A stretch of 64,000 bases of DNA from Batkoa obscura (Eukaryota > Entomophthoromycota > Entomophthoromycetes > Entomophthorales > Batkoaceae). The position numbers were made by a program, and so were the translations under genes. The stretch covers positions 1,798,001-1,862,000 of the forward strand of contig JASVEC010000006.1 in NCBI GenBank assembly GCA_030770535.1. The letters are read 5' to 3'. This document shows, piece by piece, positions 56,908-64,000 of the stretch; within the stretch, counting starts at the first letter, position 1; the number at the start of each line of letters is the position of its first letter. The notes under the pieces are model-generated. The model searched no databases and was not told where the DNA came from. It was given only the letters and a program-made list of their open reading frames with translations.

Positions 56908-57801
56908 ATGTTTATCTTCACTCCATTTTATATAGCAACTATATGTGTAACCTCAATATGTTTAATCCTCAACTCATTTTTAATATATTTTGCAAGCAAA
57001 TTATCATTTAAAGGATTCGATATAAAATTAATTATAATATTAGCCTCATTAGAGTTTCTAGCGCCAATTGCAGTTTTATCGGATCTCATTTATTACATCA
57101 CCAATGGCCAAAAATTAATAGAAATTCAACCTGGATGCAACTTTTATGGCTTTATGATATTATTTATTTATCAATATGAAATTATGCTAAGCTCATTATT
57201 ATCAATGGAAAGATTATCAAAGATTAAAAAATCGATACTATTTGATTATAGTTATCATCCTATAACGATTAATTTAATTGTATTTTTAATTTTATTAATT
57301 GCTTGTGCTGCTACAAATTCGTTTGCTATCTCATCCGCTAAAGTAAGCTGTCTGTTAAACGTCACTAATAGTACATTAGCTTCAGTTACCTATCATTATT
57401 CTCTTTTAAGTTGTTTTATCGCCGTTGGACTTTTGGTATATTCTTATTATTGTATTGCAACTGAGATTAGTGAATTTAAAGAGATAATATCTGCAGAACT
57501 GGAATCCAATAGCGAAATAAGCAATAAAAAAAGGTTTACAAGCTTAAAGAAAGCATCTCTTAAAGTATATTTGATCTTAACTATTTATGGAACATGTATG
57601 TTAGGTTCGCTTATCAGTTTATTTTTTGAATCAACATTAAAATATAAATATGGTGATGCATTTGAGCAAGCTGAGGATCTCAATTCAGCTGCTACTTTAC
57701 TATTTGTTTTTGGTATGATTTTTAATACATTGCTAGTGCTTACTTTGCATACTGGTATTGCTAATGAAGTTAAAAGGTTTATACAAAAGAAGTTTAATTA
57801 A
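56908..57801 (+). CDS. Rhodopsin-like seven-helix receptor, subfamily 2 (intact copy c)
   Basis: An intronless 297-residue protein with seven hydrophobic segments. TM1 has Asn in LILNSFLIYFASKL. Cys before TM3 (IQPGCNFYGF) pairs with loop-2 Cys (KVSCLLN). TM3 ends SMERLSKIKK (ERL for D/ERY). Loop 3 is Glu/Lys-rich (EFKEIISAELESNSEIS). TM6 has IYGTCMLGSLISLFFE and TM7 MIFNTLLVLTLHTGIANEVK, ending basic (FIQKKFN). The framework equals that of subfamily 1 (1566, 3652) but overall identity is low, so two old subfamilies coexist. The TATA-like TATATAAACA is 40 bp upstream. The part from TM4 to TM6 is identical in DNA to broken copy b. Ligand unknown. Confidence 0.85.
   Translation: MFIFTPFYIATICVTSICLILNSFLIYFASKLSFKGFDIKLIIILASLEFLAPIAVLSDLIYYITNGQKLIEIQPGCNFYGFMILFIYQYEIMLSSLLSMERLSKIKKSILFDYSYHPITINLIVFLILLIACAATNSFAISSAKVSCLLNVTNSTLASVTYHYSLLSCFIAVGLLVYSYYCIATEISEFKEIISAELESNSEISNKKRFTSLKKASLKVYLILTIYGTCMLGSLISLFFESTLKYKYGDAFEQAEDLNSAATLLFVFGMIFNTLLVLTLHTGIANEVKRFIQKKFN
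57288..57655 (+). repeat. 368-bp tract identical to 54759-55126
   Basis: Partner of the tract in broken copy b; lies within the intact receptor gene. Confidence 0.9.
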
Positions 57802-58156
57802 TATGCTATAAATAAAAATAAAAGGTTTAGTCGATGAATTCAATAAGTTTCTAATTTATGTAGTTTTATCCTTCGTTTTTTTAACAAAATTAAATTTATA
57901 ATTATTACTTAATTAGATAATAAAATTTGTTTAACTGAAAAGTACAAATACTAAAGAAAATAGTTTGTTTTTATGTACTTAATTTATCAATACTATTGTA
58001 AAACTTTATATTTGAAGTTTTTTCATTAAATGCTTATCTATGTAATAGTTCAAATTATATAATTTTTATTACTAGTATACTCTCTTTTTTTTTGAAGTAC
58101 ACTAAACAAGATAATGCTATGTCGTATATTTATTTATTTTAATAAAAACCGGAAAG
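57802..58156. other. Spacer before tRNA-Arg
   Basis: About 350 bp of AT-rich sequence; nothing recognised. Confidence 0.4.
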
Positions 58157-58229
58157 GCTCCCTTGGCCTAATGGATAAGGCATCAGACTTCTAATCTGAG
58201 GATTGCGGGTTCGAGTCCCGCAGGGAGTG
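58157..58229 (+). tRNA. tRNA-Arg (anticodon TCT)
   Basis: A 73-nt cloverleaf without intron: acceptor GCTCCCT pairs with AGGGAGT (one G-T), D-arm TGGCCTAATGGATAAGG carries the A box, anticodon loop CTTCTAA reads AGA, and T-arm GCGGGTTCGAGTCCCGC carries the B box. G discriminator. A T5 run at about 58240 is the RNA polymerase III terminator. Confidence 0.96.
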
Positions 58230-58679
58230 TGACTATCGTCTTTTTGAATTTTATTAAAAAAATTCCATCCACAAGTGCTTAAATGAAACCAAGGTGCCCC
58301 CATATAGTTTTATATCATGCGTTATTTTTGTAGTAGTGAAACTAGAGTTATTTTATTTCTTATTTATTTTGTAAGATTAAATCAATGTCTAATATATTTC
58401 TAAATTAAATAAGTTTTACGTTTCTAAATTAAAACGGAATTGAACTTATTGGCCTTGGTATTTGGTAGTATCTTACTTTTTTACTATATTTATCGTTATC
58501 TATGCTATAACTTAGAATTAGTTAATTTTTTTTAAACCTTAAGAGTATATCATTTTTTCCATATACTCTATTATTGTTTCATAAATAAACGTAGCCCTTA
58601 GATACAATAACTAACCGAAATTGAATTCTAAAAAATAACACCTACTTTTATTTTTTTATGTTAAAAAGCTCATTTAATC
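58230..58679. other. Spacer between tRNA-Arg and SAM37 3' end
   Basis: A possible remnant of the short-element family sits at about 58280-58303 (GAAACCAAGGTGCCCCCAT), too decayed to call. No gene. Confidence 0.4.
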
Positions 58680-60257
58680 TTAATCGTCTGCCTCCATATC
58701 ATCAACTTCTTCTTGGATAAAACTTTCTGGATTAGGTATATAATTCACGCTGTCATCCTCCTCTTCCTCTTCAGCCCCTAACAGACCATTAAAGATAATA
58801 TAAGCAGTAAAAACGACTACAGCAGCAATAGCTGAATGTGCTCTACTTTTACGAAGTTTCAATTCTTCTATACCAATTTCCGGTTGATCTACTTGATTCT
58901 TAGGTTGTTTCCAATAATTGAATAAATTGGTAATTTTGCTTGGGATAAAATATAACCCAATGTTTTTGATGTTGAATATAGCGGATGGTAGAGGTAGAGC
59001 TGTAGCTTGAAAATTGGAAACTTGAGAATGTATACTATCTGTGTATTTTAATAAACTTGGATGAGTGGTGATGATATAATCAGAAAGTTTGTTATTGTTG
59101 AGTTTAGGATAAAGGATGTGAGAGAGATAAGCATATAGGATTATGTCAATGGTGGTTATATTTCTACTTAAATTAGCAAAATATTATAACAATTTGTGGT
59201 TTTACTTACTGCTCATCAAAAAAATATTTTTTATCTGCTAAAGTAGTTTCTATTTCTTTCAATAAATTACGTGTGGATTCAAATATCTTTAAAAAATAAT
59301 AATAATATTTAATACATACGACAATAATGTAATAATCAATTTACCTTAGCTTCTAAAGGAGGAAGAGCTTTATCATCTTTGATTCTTTTTAAATATTTTA
59401 GTGAAATGCTAGAAATCTAGTTATAATCATAAGCCATTAACTCCCCTTTTTTATCATAAAACTATATTTACCTTCAGTTCCTTTCTACGAGCTTTTTCCA
59501 CCTCCACACATTGCTCATATTTTTTCAAATCTTCAGCTGCTTTCTCTACTAATTTACCAGGTAATGTGTATCTACTGGCTATACTTAGTATTTTGCCTAA
59601 CTCTGGTCGTGTAGAGTTTATAAAATTAGTCTCATCTATGTATCGATAATAACTCTAAATAATAAAATTATAAACCTTATCATAATGATTTTAAATTTAT
59701 CCTTACTAAAGCGTCCTTAAGTTTTTCGGAGATATACCCACGCATACTATTTAAATTTGAAATTATGAGATTGGTATATTGAATATGTATAGTATTATTA
59801 TTATTTACAAATAAGAGTTAATTTTATCTTCTTCAGATAGCTTCAAATCTAAAGTGTGGCCCTATTTTACATTTCAAATTAAAAAATTGTCTTAAAATAA
59901 ACATTCTTCTATCTTACCAACTTTGATAAATATTCAATAATGGAATTTAAGCCAGAGATATATTCGGTTCCATAATTCAATACTGGAAGTGCACCTATAC
60001 GTTATTTAAGCTAAATACTAATATTCTTATGTCTTTTATAAACTAAACTAACTTACCACTTGGTGAAGCTTCTGTATGGTTACAAATGGAAGCTACCCAT
60101 TCAACTCCAAGTAAATTCAAATATACCTATAGAAAAGTTATTTGACATAATTATTTCTATTAATATATGTGTTTTTATTATTTACTTGAGCAGCTAAACA
60201 GTCGGGATCATAACTTGATAATTCAAAGCCCTTATCAAAGGTGTATAATATAAACAT
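58680..60257 (-). CDS. SAM37: SAM37/metaxin-1, mitochondrial outer-membrane sorting and assembly subunit
   Basis: Nine exons (60257-60186, 60126-60057, 59994-59918, 59861-59809, 59746-59707, 59654-59472, 59416-59345, 59286-59210, 59163-58680) sum to 375 residues. The N-terminal thioredoxin-like half reads MFILYTFDKGFELSSYDPDC, LGVEWVASICNHTEASPSGA, LPVLNYGTEYISGLNSIIEY, LDLKLSEEDK, the Tom37/metaxin pattern. A GST-C-like helical half follows (STRPELGKILSIASRYTLPG; YFFDEQNITTIDIILYAYLS). Near the C-terminus lies one hydrophobic segment (AIAAVVVFTAYIIFNGLL) that could anchor it in the outer membrane, then an acidic tail. With Sam50 and Sam35 it inserts beta-barrel proteins. Two splice sites are inferred mainly from phase, but all exons sum to whole codons. 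Confidence 0.85.
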
Positions 60258-61175
60258 TTTATTGTATTTTTTGGAATTATATTTTTTTGATTTTGTGACT
60301 CAAAAAACAATTTTTTGAGTTTGACGTTTTATTTTATAGGATTTATATGTTGGGATTTAATTAGCAGTTTTGTTTTTAAATAAAAATATTATTTTATTCA
60401 GTTTATAATAAAATTCTTCAACAGTTTCTATCTGAAGTTTACAGCTGTAATACATTGCAGATGCCTTTATTAAAACAATAATCATTCATCTAATTTAAAG
60501 CATGAGGGTGCTTTTTTAGGTTTCACTACTTTTTCCATTTCTAAGTGGAAAAATATTAGTAAATTCTTAAAAAAAGGATATACCTGTATCTTTATTTATT
60601 TTAACATTTTAATATAAAGGTTGTTTTCCGATCAACTAAATGACTACTAAAAATAGAGTGTTATAGTTAAAAACATAGCTAAGTTACAAATTATTTGATA
60701 CCAAAATGTTATAATATTAAAGATGTATTTAACTGCTTATTATGTTTAAAAAAGTTTAAATAGAAACAAAAATTAAATTAAAATAGCTTTATTTAACTAA
60801 CAAATTAGAATGACATCGAAAACCTACATAAAAAAGAGATTAATAAACTATCGACTAAATCTTCATGTTTTTAAAGGAAGATATCTCAGATTAAGAACAA
60901 CCCATTTCATTGAGCGTTAACCCATCAAAGAGCTGGGTTTAGAATTAATAGCGTTCGATTCATCATTTTAAACTCCATAATAAATAAATTAATATTACTT
61001 ACATTAAAAGAAAGAAAACATTTATATACATACATAAATTTTCTACTTTATATTAAAATTTTAGCCAAAAATTGTGGGATAGAAGTTGACAAAAATTTAT
61101 TTAAAATTACTTTTGAATTTTTTAATTACGTAAATTACAATTCATCTCCAAAAATCAATCTGATTTTATAAATTA
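60258..61175. other. Divergent spacer SAM37 / ITFG2 with a decayed short element
   Basis: About 900 bp between divergent start codons. Contains the eroded element copy 11 (60504-60594). No gene. Confidence 0.5.
60504..60594 (+). mobile_element. Short GGGGATGT-ended element, copy 11 (eroded)
   Basis: GAGGGTGCTTTTTTAGG start and CACTACTTTTTCCATTTCTAAG are recognisable, but the GCGCTATTTGAG core is deleted and the right end (GGATATACC) is degenerate. No clear target duplication. Confidence 0.55.
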
Positions 61176-63321
61176 ATGAGAATAAGATCAATATCTTTAG
61201 TACGCGATGCAGTATTACAATTTCAAGGCAATCTATACCCCAAAGCAATGGCAGTTGGTGATATAGATCATGATGGAGTAAGAATATTGTTAATTATAAT
61301 AAGTACAAACTTATATTTTACTAGAGTAATGAGTTGGTAGTAGGAACTTTAGATGGTTTTCTATATATTTATAAAATAGGATTTGATTCCCCATTGTCCA
61401 GTTCAAATATAACACAATTACCGAATTTATCAACACTTCCCTATTTACCATGGAAAACATGTTCAGGATTAGGTACAATAACGAATGTTGTTGTTGGTGA
61501 TATAAGGAACATTGGAAAAGATTCCATTATAGTTATTAATGCTGAAGGTGGTTGTTTTCTATTTGACTATCCATTTAAATTGGTCAATAGCTCACCGATA
61601 ATGTCCACAGAATCACCAACTACACCTACATTAACAGTAACTGGTACTAGTTTAATATCTGGGGCTAATTGGTCGACTACTGTACCTTTTAATACAATTG
61701 ACGCTATTATTGCAGATGTGGATGGAGATGGTATTAAAGAGCTAATAATAGCTAATACTAATAAAAATATACATATTTATCAGTTGACAGCACAAGTATC
61801 ACAAGCCAATACTAAAGATAAAGACAAAGATAATAGGCCTAAGGGTATGAGAGTTTATACAGGTAGAGTAAAAATACCAGATTATTCGGTATTATTTTGG
61901 TTAAATAAGAACGTATTTAATGTCACACACTCAATTACATCTATCTCTGTTGCTAATGATGAAGACAACTCTCCTCTGTTAGTGGTAGGACAAGGGAATG
62001 ATAACTTTTTATTGATTGATGAAGATGGTAGAGTTAATAAAATTAATGAATATCAGCAAAAGGAAGCTTCTTTAACACCTGCTTTTTCAATACCTGGGGG
62101 GAGAGGTAGTTTATATTATGTTAATTCTATTACATTATATATTTAATGATAATTATAATAGGATTTAATCAGGTGGCTAGTATAACATCGGATGGTTTAT
62201 TAAGCATCGAAAAAATACACTCAAACCCAAGCAATGCGTTTATAAAAAGCACAAGTAATTTAATACAATGTAGTATTGAAAATTCAGGCAATATCATTGG
62301 TTATGGTCATTTAAATAAAATATCCACAATAAATCAACCGAATACGGCAATTGCTTGGGGGAATGGTAGTACTTTATTTTTTGATAGTAAAGGACATGGG
62401 CTATCAAATTTTGATTTTCCTATGGCTCCAGTAGCTGCTTTCATGACTGGTAACTTTAATATAATAGTATAATATTCGCAATTTATAATTTTATTATAAT
62501 TTTATTAGGTCAATTTGCTATTCATCCTAATACTAATACTTTGTGTTTATTTTATGCTACGTTTCAAAACGGAATTCATATTTATAGTGAACCAAATTTA
62601 ACTTATTTACCTACTTACCAACTAGATCCTTTTGTTGATGATTTAGATAATAATATTGAAATGAAAGAGGTAATCTAAAAATATTAATATATAATAACGT
62701 TTTATTTATATTTATATTTTAATAGTTAGAATCATTATTAGATACATTAAGTGATGCATTATCTGAGAAAGGTAATTTTAATAAAAAAAACAGCATAAAT
62801 ACCCGATTAAATTATATACAGTTATGATATCTTCACCAGTAATATCAAATAAAGCAGAAACCATCAAGTCTCCTATTAAAACAAGCAAAAAGAAAAAGAA
62901 AAAGAAACGAGGAATACCAACCACCTCTAATTCATCTTTACCTTTATCTACAGTAATTGAGAAGCCCATTACATTAACACAAAAAGAAAAAAGAGCTATG
63001 TTTTATCATTATATTTTATATCATGCATTACCCTATAATTCACTCACACCACAATCTACACCAAATTTAATGGTTAATGAAATTGAAAATTTAGATATTA
63101 ATACTACGATTAAAAATCCTACTAGTAATAAGAAAAAAAATGTTATGTCTTCTATTTCTCTACCGAATACGTCTAAGATGGAAGAAAATCAATTGGAAGT
63201 TAATAACAATGATTTTCATTCGCCACTAATTCCAGAGTTTACCAACACTCTTAAGTTACAGTTCTCCCCACTGTCGCCGAAGTTGCCACCTTGGGATCTT
63301 AATTTTGATCCTTTTGAATAG
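61176..63321 (+). CDS. ITFG2: ITFG2-like FG-GAP repeat protein (KICSTOR subunit homologue)
   Basis: Six exons (61176-61277, 61325-62119, 62173-62449, 62509-62669, 62726-62771, 62822-63321) sum to 626 residues. Matches to animal ITFG2 run in order: ISLVRDAVLQFQGNLYPKAM, AVGDIDHDGSNELVVGTLDG, WKTCSGLGTITNVVVGDI, FNTIDAIIADVDGDGIKELI, then GRGSLYYVASITSDGLLSIE, PNTNTLCLFYATFQNGIHIY, LESLLDTLSDAL. The DxDGDG motifs are FG-GAP calcium-type loops of a beta-propeller. In animals ITFG2 belongs to KICSTOR, which holds GATOR1 at lysosomes and lets nutrient loss switch off mTORC1. The C-terminus has a low-complexity Lys/Asn/Ser extension with a conserved YHYILYHALPY patch. Animal ITFG2 is ~447 residues. 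Confidence 0.78.
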
Positions 63322-63573
63322 GAGTTGATATTTATTAAATGAAGTTGAGTTTGTTATACTTTTTATTTTATCAGTAATTTTTATTTGATTTTTAATATTT
63401 ATAATTAATTTATAATTTTGTTTCTAATATTTACTGATTCATACAATAATATAGTAAAAAGAACAAACTAACAAAATAATTACACAACTATTAAAAAAGT
63501 TATTGATAGTGAAACAGTTTTTAGAAAAACTTCGATATTAGTTTTAAAAACGACTTCTTAAAATCAAGAAACA
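63322..63573. other. Spacer between ITFG2 and tRNA-Asp 3' ends
   Basis: AT-rich; the T-runs downstream of the minus-strand tRNA (T4 at about 63559-63562 and T5 at about 63545-63549) are possible polymerase III terminators. No gene. Confidence 0.45.
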
Positions 63574-63645
63574 CTCTCGAGCGGGGAATTGAACCCCGGT
63601 CTCCCGCGTGACAGGCGGGGATACTCACCACTATACTACCCGAGA
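63574..63645 (-). tRNA. tRNA-Asp (anticodon GTC)
   Basis: A 72-nt intronless cloverleaf on the minus strand: acceptor TCTCGGG/CTCGAGA (one G-T), D-arm TAGTATAGTGGTGAGTA, anticodon loop CTGTCAC reads GAC, T-arm CCGGGGTTCAATTCCCCG-like with B box GGTTCAATTCC. G discriminator. Confidence 0.95.
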
Positions 63646-64000
63646 TTAAACAAGTATCCAAAAGTAAATAAATAAACAAAAAATAACCATTTAGTTCTGC
63701 AGCAGAGTAAAATATTAAAACTAATTATATTTTACAATAAAACATTTATTAAATCAGAAGATGTTCAATTTAGATTTATAATTTTATTTATAAATTATAC
63801 TCAAGTAATATATATAAGTTGATAGTTATATTAATTGGTAATTTTTAAAATTTTAAAAAATTAAATCTTAATAAATGATTATAGTAAAATATAAAAATCA
63901 TTATAAGTTAATAAACAATACCATTTAAATTAAAAACAGCTTAGAACATTAATGTATAGTTTAAAATTTTGAAAGGCATAAATAACAATAATCATTTAAC
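63646..64000. other. AT-rich right edge
   Basis: 355 bp to the window end with no coding frame or RNA gene recognised; presumably flanks the tRNA-Asp promoter side. Confidence 0.4.

Noticed and set aside
58280-58303. Possible remnant of the short GGGGATGT element
   Set aside because: Only the GAAACC...CCCCCAT end is suggestive; too short to separate from chance.

Overview
This 64-kb window is nuclear DNA from an AT-rich, intron-containing fungus. Conserved eukaryotic genes are split by short GT-AG introns, mostly 43-100 nt. Nuclear tRNA genes and fungal-type proteins are present (Nop7/pescadillo, Pex12, Sam37, Rpc37, a sphingolipid C9-methyltransferase). There is also a large class of intronless seven-helix receptor genes and dead receptor copies. 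Extreme AT content together with expanded rhodopsin-like receptors suggests an early-diverging lineage such as Entomophthoromycotina (Conidiobolus-like). That placement is inference. No operons, viral genes, LTR elements or CRISPR arrays were seen.

Layout. 1-6.5 kb: the 5' part of a Cue2-like multi-CUE gene, two tandem receptor genes of subfamily 1, a transposase relic and two copies of a short dispersed element. 6.5-16 kb: an NmrA-like reductase, a beta-adaptin, a sphingolipid C9-methyltransferase and a tandem pair of kappa-class GST-like genes. 16-26 kb: clustered short elements, an STK11IP-like protein, a NIPA-type transporter and pescadillo. 27-31 kb: intronless secreted proteins and a REEP/Yop1 protein with a long 11-residue-repeat tail. 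31.8-45.6 kb: a dense housekeeping block (PEX12, MINPP1-like phosphatase, Nup98-type nucleoporin, RPC37, THOC3, Aurora kinase, mitochondrial uL30) interrupted by a mariner-type MITE and a dead subfamily-1 receptor. 45.8-50 kb: secreted proteins, including a cluster of an eight-cysteine family with two intact and two decayed members. 52.6-57.8 kb: subfamily-2 receptors, two broken and one intact, with a 368-bp identical tract between the intact copy and one broken copy. 58-64 kb: tRNA-Arg, SAM37/metaxin, ITFG2-like KICSTOR protein and tRNA-Asp.

Themes. (i) Genes fall into two architectures: conserved multi-exon genes, and mostly intronless accessory genes (receptors, secreted proteins, GST pair, lipid methyltransferase). 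(ii) A ~95-99-bp non-autonomous element with GGGGATGT termini and 4-bp target duplications occurs about eleven times. (iii) Nutrient-signalling relatives (ITFG2; STK11IP-like) and peroxisome-linked proteins (PEX12; a GST ending in AKL) occur here, but nothing suggests they are co-regulated. Exon boundaries were placed by hand from reading frame, splice consensus and family conservation; most sum to exact codon counts.
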